Of a stretch of 15,294 bases of DNA, positions 7,252 through 14,349 are shown in pieces (within the stretch, counting starts at the first letter, position 1; the number at the start of each line of letters is the position of its first letter). Source of the DNA: JAWXCH01 sp034440595 (GTDB lineage Bacteria; Planctomycetota; Planctomycetia; Pirellulales; JALHPA01); the NCBI GenBank assembly GCA_034440595.1, contig JAWXCH010000041.1, positions 1 to 15,294 of the forward strand. The letters run 5' to 3'. The translations under genes were made by a program, and so were the position numbers. The notes under the pieces are model-generated. The model had not been told where the DNA came from, made no database searches, and saw nothing but the letters and a program-made list of their open reading frames with translations.

Positions 7252-9801
7252 ATGGGATTCTTCGAGACTCTACTCGGTCGCAATACCAAGACGCGCAATC
7301 GCAAACCGGGCCGTCGTATCGATAAAGGTCGTCTGTCGCGTTTCGAGAGTCTCGAACCGCGTCAAATGCTGGCAGGCGACAGTATCTTCTCGCAATTTCA
7401 AGGGACGTTGGGCGATGGCAACGTGTACGACGTGATTCCGATCACGGTTTCCCCCGAGCAACTATCCCTGAACCAGACGGCCTACCTGAGCTTTGCGGTG
7501 GAACCGGCACCCGGTTCTGCGCTCGATCCGCGCGCGATTACGATTACCGATTCAAAAGGTAGAACCATAGCGCCTGCCGTCTCCAACGACAACGTGCTGG
7601 GAGGGAGGGGCAGCCTGACGCTGGCGCAACTCTCCGCCGGCGAGTACAAGCTACACGTCGTTCGAGAAAACGCCACTTCCGGCGTGTACCGCGTCAGCGT
7701 TGGAATGGTCGGGGACGTAAATGGCAGTCGTCAGGTCGATCAAACGGACGGCGATGCCATCCGCATGACACATGGAGCAATCTTTGGTGACGACCGCTAT
7801 TCACTCGATACGGACCTGGACAAGGATGGCACAATATCCGCTGCCGACTTGATGCATTGGGAGCGCGGCTTCTCTGGAACTACGCCAAAACTGGGACCAG
7901 TGCAGCAAACCGTCGGTGGACCACAGGACCGAATCCCTGCCTTGACGCCACAGACAGGCCATAAAGCAAATGCGCCGATGCAGTTCTATGAGAGCACTCG
8001 CGGCTGGGTACAACCGCTGGAAACGGAATCGCCGGAGATTGCGAGTGGTGTAATCAGGATGCCGGGTGACGCAGAGGCGATGGCAGCGACTGAACCAGAT
8101 GGATATACCTATGCATCTTGGGGTACATCAGACGATAAGGAGGTTTTGATTCAGTTCAAGATCGTCTCGCGCGAAGCGTCGTACCAAAATTCGCTATATT
8201 ATTACAAGACGGATGCAGACGGCAAGGTGAATGGGTTTTCGCCCGGGCAAACTGGATACATTGGAACCGCGTATGCAGACGCGGTCAAAATCTTCGACAA
8301 GTCAGATCCTGCCGGCAAAACCGTCGACATTCGAATTGCTGGAGGACAGCATATTGCTTACTTCCTGATTCAGGACGACGATCATGAAGGCAATCTATGG
8401 TTCTCAATCGCAGACGCCAACAAGGATGACGAGTATGTCCACTTTGTTGCGACGATTTCAAATGGCGTTACCACTTACAATGTTGAGGATTTAAGTGGCT
8501 CCTCAAGCGTTGCGAACGCTCGCGGTTACTCGGAGACTACACCCGATTTTGACGACCTGATATTTTCAACGAAGCAGCTTCCGTTGGTGGGCATTGCAGG
8601 TGACACGCACACTGTCGAAGCAGATGCGACGGCCATAACCAATGGAACGAACGACAAGATTTCATTTTATTTTGTTCGACAGAACGTGGATGTTTCCACA
8701 TCACTCACAGTGAACTTTACTGTTAACTGGTCTAGTGTTGATCCGATCCCATTCTCGGCAGCATCGCAGAGTGATCTTAAGAGCGATGAAGGCCGCGCAC
8801 AACTTCTTAGCCTCTCAGCAACAATCCCTGCCGGCGAAATTCAGTCGGCACCAATCGTCCTTCATGGAGTTGTCGACACGACAAATCCACATGAGGGAAT
8901 TGAGGCATTCAGTGTCGCGGTTGCGACAGGTACAGGCTATGGAATTACAAACAAGAAAATAGACGACGGCAAGAAGAAAGAAGAAGTTGGCGCATATAGG
9001 GCACTGGAGTTCTATATACTCGATGATGTTCAATACTTTGTAGTGGGATCCGATGACGCCGGCCTATATGGAGTTATTCCTACCCCTACAAACCCTGGGA
9101 TTCACGAGACCGACGTTAGGCAAGGCGGGTTGGGAGATTGCTACTTTCTGGCGGCGGTTCTAACACTGGTGCATAAAGGACATTGGCAGTTGATTAAAGA
9201 TAAATTTCAGACTGACCCTGAAACAGGATCGCCCGCTGTAGAATTGTATAAATTGGTCGAAGGTCAGCGGCAAGAAACGCTTGTACCGATCGACGTGGAA
9301 TTGACGCAGGGTTACAACATGGCATTGCTGTCACGCGACACCGAGGACGGGAAAGTTGAGATATGGCCGCAGATGTTGGAGCAAGCGTATGCAAACATGA
9401 ACGAGGGTTATGGAGCAATCGTAGGAGGTACTGCTGGTGAAGCTTGGACTAGTTTAACTAACAAACCAGCCACACATTATTCCACTGTAGGGAAGACCGA
9501 TGCCGAAATCGTAACGATGATCAACAACGCCGTATCGGCGGGAAAATATGTGGCAGTTACTACGTATGAGAAATTTGCATCGACGCAAACCAACGAACTC
9601 GTTTTGAATTCAAGCATTCCAGCACCAAACACGCCGAAACTGTACGGCAATCATACATATGTTTTTGATGGTATTGTCACGGAGCAAGGTCAGTCAAATT
9701 CGTTGAAGCTGCTCAATCCTTGGGGAAAAGAAAATGTACAGTTGCCTTACAACAAGATCAGTCAAGGAGTGGACGGAATTTATGTACTTGATCCTCCGTA
9801 G
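7252..9801 (+). CDS. Exported LEPR-motif protein with dockerin, DUF4114, Calx-beta-like and C-terminal calpain (C2) cysteine protease domains
   Basis: An 849-residue protein. AAGGG (7238-7242) lies 9 bases before the ATG. The basic N-terminus carries FESLEPRQMLAGD (31-43), the planctomycete extracellular-protein motif, without a classical hydrophobic signal core. Residues 155-166 (DVNGSRQVDQTD) and 188-199 (DLDKDGTISAAD) are two 12-residue EF-hand-like calcium loops, together a type I dockerin. A DUF4114-like region ends in 'TPDFDDLIF' (about 290-446), and a Calx-beta-like region covers about 450-590. The C-terminal 250 residues match calpain: QGGLGDCYFLA gives oxyanion Gln624 and catalytic Cys630, NHTYVFDG gives His801, and LLNPWG gives Asn822. 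The Gln-to-Cys distance of six equals that of animal calpain-2 (Q99/C105). It is therefore predicted to be an active, calcium-linked, extracellular or surface cysteine protease; the substrate is unknown. From about 8050 on its DNA is more AT-rich than that of neighbouring genes. The next gene starts inside its 3' end. Confidence 0.9.
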   Translation: MGFFETLLGRNTKTRNRKPGRRIDKGRLSRFESLEPRQMLAGDSIFSQFQGTLGDGNVYDVIPITVSPEQLSLNQTAYLSFAVEPAPGSALDPRAITITDSKGRTIAPAVSNDNVLGGRGSLTLAQLSAGEYKLHVVRENATSGVYRVSVGMVGDVNGSRQVDQTDGDAIRMTHGAIFGDDRYSLDTDLDKDGTISAADLMHWERGFSGTTPKLGPVQQTVGGPQDRIPALTPQTGHKANAPMQFYESTRGWVQPLETESPEIASGVIRMPGDAEAMAATEPDGYTYASWGTSDDKEVLIQFKIVSREASYQNSLYYYKTDADGKVNGFSPGQTGYIGTAYADAVKIFDKSDPAGKTVDIRIAGGQHIAYFLIQDDDHEGNLWFSIADANKDDEYVHFVATISNGVTTYNVEDLSGSSSVANARGYSETTPDFDDLIFSTKQLPLVGIAGDTHTVEADATAITNGTNDKISFYFVRQNVDVSTSLTVNFTVNWSSVDPIPFSAASQSDLKSDEGRAQLLSLSATIPAGEIQSAPIVLHGVVDTTNPHEGIEAFSVAVATGTGYGITNKKIDDGKKKEEVGAYRALEFYILDDVQYFVVGSDDAGLYGVIPTPTNPGIHETDVRQGGLGDCYFLAAVLTLVHKGHWQLIKDKFQTDPETGSPAVELYKLVEGQRQETLVPIDVELTQGYNMALLSRDTEDGKVEIWPQMLEQAYANMNEGYGAIVGGTAGEAWTSLTNKPATHYSTVGKTDAEIVTMINNAVSAGKYVAVTTYEKFASTQTNELVLNSSIPAPNTPKLYGNHTYVFDGIVTEQGQSNSLKLLNPWGKENVQLPYNKISQGVDGIYVLDPP

Positions 9802-10576
9802 TGCCGTTATATCTTGTGTTCTCCTTTGCAATGCGTGCAACATGAGCAACTTAACAGGCGCGCAGATGCCAGAATTCGCGACCGACACCATTAATCCGCA
9901 GTCAGTGCATTTTGGAGTTGTGGAGGACGGCATTCCACCAATGCCGCAACTGGGTTACTTTGCCACAACAACTTCATCAAAGACAAATGTAAATGGAAAG
10001 TTGTCAATTTCGGGCTCGACAGAACGTGGTCCGAAAAAGTCGTTTCAATATGGGTTCGGGCTCGCCGCAATTCGTGTTGGCGATGTGATCCCTCTCATGG
10101 GAGACATTTACCGAGTGAAAGAGGCGAGTGATGATTTCGGTGTTTTTTGTGAGCGGTTGAAGAAAGAAGGTAAACTGGAATCTCTATGGCCGAAGAGTCA
10201 CATTGTTGCTCCTCTCAGCCGCGACGATGGACCAAGCGGTTGTGGTCTGTTCGGAACTTCGATTGGCGTGCAAGAAATTTCAGATACTGGCAAAGACAAA
10301 GCTAAGACTGCCAAGGTCAAAATTGTCCATGCCAAAGAACAATCCGAATTGCCACCAGAGAAGTGGAATACCATTCTTACTGTCAAAGTTGGCGACCTCA
10401 TCCCCGTCGACGACTCCAAGCAGTTCTTCCGCGTTGAGAAGATCGTCCCACGCGACGACAAGAAGCAGATCTATGGTTGGATCGAACTGAGCGCCGAACC
10501 GGTCAAGCCGGATGCAAAGAAATCGGACACCAAGAAACCGGCACCTGCCGCAACTGAGTCGAAACCAAAGCAGTAG
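9782..10576 (+). CDS. Small secreted protein of unknown function with duplicated VGDxIP motif, overlapping the calpain gene
   Basis: A 264-residue protein of no family I recognise. ATG 9782 is preferred: it begins a hydrophobic export segment (MYLILRSAVISCVLLCNAC), and AAGGAG (9764-9769) lies 12 bases upstream inside the calpain gene. A frame-extending ATG at 9734 would put charged residues before this segment. Cys16 or Cys19 could be a lipidation site, but the lipobox is poor. Two similar segments, IRVGDVIPLMGDIYRVKEA (97-115) and VKVGDLIPVDDSKQFFRVEK (201-220), suggest an internal duplication of a small beta-rich unit. The tail from about 238 is Lys/Pro/Ala-rich and probably disordered. The 20-base overlap with the calpain stop implies translational coupling, so it may be a partner, chaperone or inhibitor of that protease; this is inferred from position only. 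Confidence 0.8.
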   Translation: MYLILRSAVISCVLLCNACNMSNLTGAQMPEFATDTINPQSVHFGVVEDGIPPMPQLGYFATTTSSKTNVNGKLSISGSTERGPKKSFQYGFGLAAIRVGDVIPLMGDIYRVKEASDDFGVFCERLKKEGKLESLWPKSHIVAPLSRDDGPSGCGLFGTSIGVQEISDTGKDKAKTAKVKIVHAKEQSELPPEKWNTILTVKVGDLIPVDDSKQFFRVEKIVPRDDKKQIYGWIELSAEPVKPDAKKSDTKKPAPAATESKPKQ

Positions 10577-10649
10577 CCGCTAGTCGCCATTTGTTGACTG
10601 CTCACCTGCCTTACTCGCAAAGCTGCCCTCACCCGCCGCTTGGGCGTCG

Positions 10650-10673
10650 ACCTCTCCCGCGCGCGGGAGAGGT
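10650..10673. repeat. Perfect 24-nt palindrome (REP-like) between convergent genes
   Basis: The half-site ACCTCTCCCGCG is followed directly by its exact reverse complement. The flanks (CCCTCACCCGCCGC before, GGTGAAAG after) resemble the dispersed 'CCTCTCCCG...CGGGAGAGG' palindromes found between genes in many bacterial genomes. It lies between the ends of the plus-strand gene at 10576 and the minus-strand gene at 10699, where it could act as a bidirectional terminator or mRNA 3'-end stabiliser, although no T-run follows. Confidence 0.7.
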
Positions 10674-10698
10674 GAAAGTTGCACGCACCCCTCCACAC

Positions 10699-10845
10699 CT
10701 ACCGCTCACTCGAAAACACTATCCTCTTCCCATCGGGCGTGAACTCCATCCCGCGGTTGATGTTGCCGACCTTCTTTTCTTCTAGCAGCGTCGGCTGAGC
10801 CTCTTCGGCACCGACGTCCAAACTGTACAGACGGGTGTTCCATCA
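10699..10845 (-). pseudogene. Sixth propeller blade of the TolB-like gene, cut off by an in-frame TGA
   Basis: After the TGA at 10843-10845 (minus strand) the same frame stays open for 47 codons to a TAG at 10699-10701. The 47 residues begin WNTRLYSLDVGAEEAQPTLL and contain GMEFTPDGKRIVFSSER, a full PD40-type unit matching the five upstream. This segment has no start of its own and makes sense only as the lost end of the upstream protein. CGA to TGA, or a 3-base insertion in 'CTG TGG', would explain the stop. A sequencing error or readthrough are alternatives. Confidence 0.75.
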
Positions 10846-11847
10846 CAGCCGAGGCATCTCGCCACCATCTTCTTGCACACTGAAAACGATCTGCTTTCCA
10901 TCCGGTGACCAGTCCGGCGGGCCACACCACGTTTGACCCTCGGGGGCGGTGGCCAGAACTTGAATCGAGTCATCTTCACCGTCGGCGTTGATCGTTGCCA
11001 GTCGGTCGTGCCCCTGATGTCGCCCCACGAACACGATGCGATCCCCTTTGGTAGACCAGTTGGCACCGTACAGCTTGAGATCCCAGCCCGGTGCTGTCAG
11101 CAGATCACGCGTCTTGCCGGTTTTTACATTGGCTGCGATCAAGCTGTATCGACCGACCCCTTCCTCGTAGCCGTGAATGATCAACGTCTTTCCGTCCGGC
11201 GACCAGCGAGGAAAATAACCATGCGCCAGCCAGCGGCGGTCGCTGCCGTCGGAGTTCATCACCCAGACGCCCGCTTTGGCACCTATCGGAGAGCCATGAT
11301 TCACCGAGTAGGTGAGCTGCTTGTCATCGGGTGACCAGGCCGGTGTATTGCCGTATCCCAAGTCGCGAATGGAACCTTTGAAGGGGCCACTCAGGGCATA
11401 GACAAACAGCCGGCTCGCTTCCACCGCGTCCAATCTTGGGAAAGCATTGAGCGCCAACATGGTGCCGTCGCTGGAAACTTGCGGGTCGGCGCTGGTGATC
11501 ATCCCCGGCGCGCTGGCCAGATACTGCACGTCGCTGCCGTCTGGGTTCATGCTATAGATGGCACGAAAGCCCGGTTGACCCTTCATCGATCGAAGCGCCT
11601 GTGCTGGCCCGGCCACGGTGGTCTGGTGCTTGAGGATCTTCACCGTCTCACGGGCTGTCTCCAAAGCCTTTTCGAGTTGTTGCAAGTCCTTACCACCAAA
11701 GTGACCGGCCTGCTCGGCCTCGGCGGGCCAGGTTTCTCGCTCGGCCACTGCTTCCAAAACAATATCCTCATCTTGAGCAGACGCAAACTGTGCCATCGCG
11801 GCAAGCATGAGCAAACAGAGATAGCGGGAGCGGAAGAGTATTGACAC
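10843..11847 (-). CDS. Secreted TolB-like beta-propeller (PD40 repeat) protein, apparently truncated
   Basis: Reading the minus strand from GTG 11845-11847 (GGGGA lies about 7 bases upstream) gives 334 residues to a TGA. The N-terminus is a signal peptide ending ASA|QD (about residue 24). A helical, probably coiled-coil stretch (GKDLQQLEKALETARETVKI) follows. Five PD40/TolB repeats come next, marked by PQVSSDGTM, PAWSPDDKQ, PRWSPDGKT, ANWSTKGDR and PDWSPDGKQ. TolB-type propellers have six blades, and the sixth lies in frame just beyond the TGA (see the entry ending at 10845), so the product as written should lack the closing blade. TolB itself is a periplasmic Tol-Pal component, but planctomycetes hold many TolB-like proteins and no tol/pal genes are near, so tolB is not assigned. 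It is predicted to act in the periplasm or outside. The gene is convergent with the gene ending at 10576. Confidence 0.85.
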   Translation of the reverse strand: MSILFRSRYLCLLMLAAMAQFASAQDEDIVLEAVAERETWPAEAEQAGHFGGKDLQQLEKALETARETVKILKHQTTVAGPAQALRSMKGQPGFRAIYSMNPDGSDVQYLASAPGMITSADPQVSSDGTMLALNAFPRLDAVEASRLFVYALSGPFKGSIRDLGYGNTPAWSPDDKQLTYSVNHGSPIGAKAGVWVMNSDGSDRRWLAHGYFPRWSPDGKTLIIHGYEEGVGRYSLIAANVKTGKTRDLLTAPGWDLKLYGANWSTKGDRIVFVGRHQGHDRLATINADGEDDSIQVLATAPEGQTWCGPPDWSPDGKQIVFSVQEDGGEMPRL

Positions 11848-12018
11848 GATTGTTCCCCGAGTGAGTAAATGGTGAATGGCAGTCAGTGATGCGTAGTCCC
11901 TTTTTAGGCGATTCCGAAGGATCGGTCCATAAAATTCCCCATTCAGGCCTACAAAACGCGTCGAATTGACAGGTTAAACCGCTGGCCATTTTGCGGTTCT
12001 TATCCTGGCTCAGCGCCC

Positions 12019-12024
12019 TATAAT
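12019..12024 (+). promoter_or_regulatory. Consensus -10 box upstream of the DCC-family gene
   Basis: A perfect TATAAT lies 47 bases before ATG 12072 and 29 bases before GTG 12054. No good -35 hexamer is seen at 16-18 bases spacing (the sequence there is GTTCTT), so only the -10 element is supported. Confidence 0.35.
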
Positions 12025-12071
12025 TGAATAGAGCGATATAAGCGGGCAATCCTGTGATAGCAGCAATAGCC

Positions 12072-12521
12072 ATGTCCACCGCAACCAACAACTCGACCGC
12101 GCGACTCCCAGGCCCCGATGAGCGGACAAACAGCGATGTCGTTATCTACGACGGCCATTGCCGGATTTGTACCGCACAGGTCCGAAAGCTCCCTTGGTGG
12201 GACTGCCAGAAAAAGCTGTCGTACCTCTCGTTGCACGATCCCGAGGTGCAACGGCGCTACCCCGACCTGACGCACGATGCGCTCATGAAGGAGATGTACG
12301 TTGTCGATCAGTCCGGAAATCGCCATGCTGGCGCCGATGCGATTCGCTACCTCACCCGGCGACTGCGGCGGCTATGGTGGGCCGCCCCGGCATTGCATTT
12401 TCCGTTCAGCAGGCCGCTCTGGCAGCGGGCCTACCGTTGGATTGCCAACCGACGCTATCAGTACGGAAAGCTGGATCAGTGTGACGAAGGGGGTACGTGC
12501 AGCTTGCATGGCCCGAAATAG
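12072..12521 (+). CDS. DCC family (DUF393) thiol-disulfide oxidoreductase-like protein
   Basis: A 149-residue protein matching the usual length of the DCC family. The defining motif is near the start: VVIYDGHCRICTAQV, with the CxxC pair at C30 and C33. The body has the typical LSLHD..V, a 'DQSGNRHAGADAIRYL' segment, and the family's closing 'YRWIANRRYQYG...CDEGGTC' with two further cysteines. No signal peptide is seen, so it is probably cytoplasmic; the thioredoxin-like CxxC suggests redox or disulfide chemistry, but the family's physiological role is poorly known. ATG 12072 is chosen over the in-frame GTG at 12054; neither has a clear Shine-Dalgarno site. It is transcribed away from the TolB-like gene, from a shared intergenic region of about 220 bases that holds the -10 box, and is followed by fumC on the same strand after 224 bases. 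Confidence 0.88.
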   Translation: MSTATNNSTARLPGPDERTNSDVVIYDGHCRICTAQVRKLPWWDCQKKLSYLSLHDPEVQRRYPDLTHDALMKEMYVVDQSGNRHAGADAIRYLTRRLRRLWWAAPALHFPFSRPLWQRAYRWIANRRYQYGKLDQCDEGGTCSLHGPK

Positions 12522-12610
12522 CGACTGGGTGTGCTTGCTTGAAGGACAATCGCCGGGAAAAATCTCACAAAAACGTCTGCTCTTTACCGCAGAACCCGCC
12601 TTTCCTCAAT

Positions 12611-12729
12611 TGGCGATTTGCCAGTATCATGCACGCAGGCAGCCGCTGCGCAGTCGCAGCGTAGCAAGGCGTCATACGCCAAAACACTGCTGGGCAAGCC
12701 AGCAGTGGCACCCGAGTTGTTTCTTTTTC
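12611..12729 (+). promoter_or_regulatory. Cluster of four hairpins in the fumC leader (possible attenuator or terminator)
   Basis: Four local inverted repeats follow one another: TGGC/GCCA (12611-12623), CGCTGCG/CGCAGCG with loop CAGT (12644-12661), GGCGT/ACGCC with a 3-base loop (12668-12680) and CACTGCTGG/CCAGCAGTG with loop GCAAG (12685-12707). A T-rich tract (12717-12729) begins 9 bases after the last stem, and fumC begins 16 bases after the tract. The last stem plus the T tract could terminate DCC-gene transcription or attenuate fumC. All stems are exact, but their joint function is inferred. Confidence 0.45.
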
Positions 12730-12745
12730 AAGCTAGCTGTTTGCA

Positions 12746-14170
12746 ATGACTGAATTTCGCGTTGAACACGATTCGATGGGGACGGTGCGCGTCCCGGCAC
12801 AGGCGTACTATGGCGCGCAAACGCAGCGCGCCGTGGAGAATTTTCCGATCTCCGGCGAACCGCTAATGGCCGAGCTGATTCATGCACTCGGCCTGGTGAA
12901 ATATGCCGCCGGTGTGGCGAATGGCGATCTGAACAAGCTGACCGGTACCGGCAAGAATCCGCTGAATCCGGCGCAGGTCGATGCCATGCTAGCAGCCTGC
13001 CTGGAAGTATCAGAAGGCAAGCTGGACGCGGAGTTCCCGATCGACGTGTTTCAAACCGGCTCGGGCACATCCAGCAACATGAACACCAACGAGGTGATCA
13101 GCAACCGCGCCGTCGAGTTGCTGAAGGGGGATCGCTTTGACGAGAAAAAATCGGTCCACCCTAACGACCATGTGAACATGGGGCAGTCGACCAACGACAT
13201 GTTCCCCACGGCGATCCATGTTGCGGTCGCGGTGGCCATTCAGAATAGTCTGATTCCGGCGCTATCGCGGCTCCAAGAGTCGCTGGCCGATAAAGCTCGG
13301 CAGTGGGACAAGGTCATCAAGATCGGTCGAACGCATCTGGCCGATGCCACGCCGCTCCGGCTGGGTCAAGAAATCGGCGGCTTTGCGCGCCAATTGGAAC
13401 TGAGTGTTGATCGCGCCAAGCGTGCGCTGTCGTCGGTACTGGAATTGCCGGCAGGTGGTACTGCGGTTGGTTCTGGCATCAATACGCACCCGGAGTTTGG
13501 CCGCCGCGTGGCCGCCGAACTAGCCAAGAAAACCAAGATTCCGTTCGTCGAGGCGGCGAATCACTTTGAAGCCAACGCACAGCGCGACGGGCTCGTCGAA
13601 TGCAGCGGGCAGCTCCGCACCATTGCCACCACGCTATTTAACGTCGCCAATAACCTGCGCTGGCTCGGCTCAGGCCCACGTTGTGGGTTCTATGAAATTC
13701 AGTTGCCGGATCGCCAGCCCGGCAGTTCGATCATGCCGGGCAAGGTGAACCCGGTGATGAGCGAAAGCATGATGCAGGTGGCCGCCTGGGTCATCGGCAA
13801 CGATGCGACCGTGGCCTTCAGCGGAGCGACCGGTGGGCAGTTTCAATTGAACATCATGATGCCGGTGATGGGACACGCCGTATTGCAGAGCATCACACTG
13901 TTGGCCAGTGCAACGAATGCGTTTGTTGAATTCTGCACACTGGAAATGGAAGCCAACGAAGAAGCGTGCGAAGCATCGGTGGAAAAAAGCCTGTCGATGG
14001 TGACCAGCTTGAACCCGTACATCGGGTATGAGAAGGCGGCCGCACTGGCGAAGGAAGCGTTTAAGAGTGGCAAGACGATTCGGCAGCTTTGTCAGGAACA
14101 AAAGATCCTTTCGGAAGCGGAGCTTTCCAAGGCGCTGGATCCGTGGCGAATGACCGAGCCGCAGGGGTAG
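12746..14170 (+). CDS. fumC: Fumarate hydratase, class II
   Basis: A 474-residue protein of normal length for class II fumarase, the iron-independent homotetramer that interconverts fumarate and L-malate in the TCA cycle in the cytoplasm. The family signatures are all present: TGSGTSSNMN (104-113), HPNDHVNMGQSTND (138-151), GRTHLADATP with the conserved active-site His197, GGTAVGSGIN, and the mobile SS-loop signature GSSIMPGKVNP (326-336) carrying the catalytic serine. A FumaraseC_C domain (NPYIGYEKAAALAKEAF) closes the protein. The related aspartase is less likely because the match follows fumarase throughout. No frameshift or missing catalytic residue is seen. No Shine-Dalgarno site precedes the ATG; the preceding leader is hairpin-rich, which could regulate expression. 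It appears to be a single-gene unit ending at the hairpin at 14181. Confidence 0.97.
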   Translation: MTEFRVEHDSMGTVRVPAQAYYGAQTQRAVENFPISGEPLMAELIHALGLVKYAAGVANGDLNKLTGTGKNPLNPAQVDAMLAACLEVSEGKLDAEFPIDVFQTGSGTSSNMNTNEVISNRAVELLKGDRFDEKKSVHPNDHVNMGQSTNDMFPTAIHVAVAVAIQNSLIPALSRLQESLADKARQWDKVIKIGRTHLADATPLRLGQEIGGFARQLELSVDRAKRALSSVLELPAGGTAVGSGINTHPEFGRRVAAELAKKTKIPFVEAANHFEANAQRDGLVECSGQLRTIATTLFNVANNLRWLGSGPRCGFYEIQLPDRQPGSSIMPGKVNPVMSESMMQVAAWVIGNDATVAFSGATGGQFQLNIMMPVMGHAVLQSITLLASATNAFVEFCTLEMEANEEACEASVEKSLSMVTSLNPYIGYEKAAALAKEAFKSGKTIRQLCQEQKILSEAELSKALDPWRMTEPQG

Positions 14171-14180
14171 AAACGTAGCA

Positions 14181-14206
14181 GGCATCGTCCCGATGCCGTA
14201 GCTTTT
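14181..14206 (+). terminator. Hairpin after fumC, terminator-like
   Basis: GGCATCG (14181-14187) pairs exactly with CGATGCC (14191-14197) around TCC, followed by GTAGCTTTT. It starts 10 bases after the fumC stop. The T-run has only four bases, so termination would be weak. The stem is bracketed by direct repeats GTAGC (14175-14179 and 14198-14202), which could mean a small dispersed repeat element instead. Confidence 0.5.
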
Positions 14207-14283
14207 GGCGAGTTGAGCTCGATATTCAAATGTGGGATGAGGATACAGTTAATAGGATGTGAGCCGCGCTCGAAAAGTTTAAC

Positions 14284-14301
14284 GGCACGCTCGACCGTGC
14301 C
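14284..14301 (+). other. Short hairpin in the 5' region of the second TPR gene
   Basis: GGCACG (14284-14289) pairs with CGTGCC (14296-14301) around a 6-base loop, about 50 bases before the ATG at 14350 and upstream of the ribosome binding site. It could be part of the leader RNA or an operator; no further evidence is visible. Confidence 0.25.
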
Positions 14302-14336
14302 TATAACAAAAAACACGACGTCAATCGTATTTACTC

Positions 14337-14343
14337 AAGGAGG
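14337..14343 (+). promoter_or_regulatory. Strong Shine-Dalgarno site fixing the second TPR gene start
   Basis: AAGGAGG lies 6 bases before ATG 14350, the best ribosome binding site in the window. Most other genes here have weaker sites, so this gene is probably well translated. Confidence 0.75.
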
Positions 14344-14349
14344 AGTGAA

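Noticed and set aside
9734..9781. ATG 9734 as start of the gene downstream of the calpain.
   Set aside because: It would place a charged, non-conserved-looking stretch before the hydrophobic export segment; ATG 9782 fits the export signal and has AAGGAG upstream.
10843..10845. The TGA in the TolB-like gene as a selenocysteine codon.
   Set aside because: TolB-like propellers have no known selenocysteine or catalytic Cys at such a loop position, no selenoprotein context is visible, and I saw no convincing SECIS-type hairpin right after the codon.
11966..11971. A perfect TTGACA as the -35 box partner of the TATAAT at 12019.
   Set aside because: The spacing is 47 bases, far too long for one promoter, and the sequence 17 bases after TTGACA is TTTTGC, a poor -10 box.
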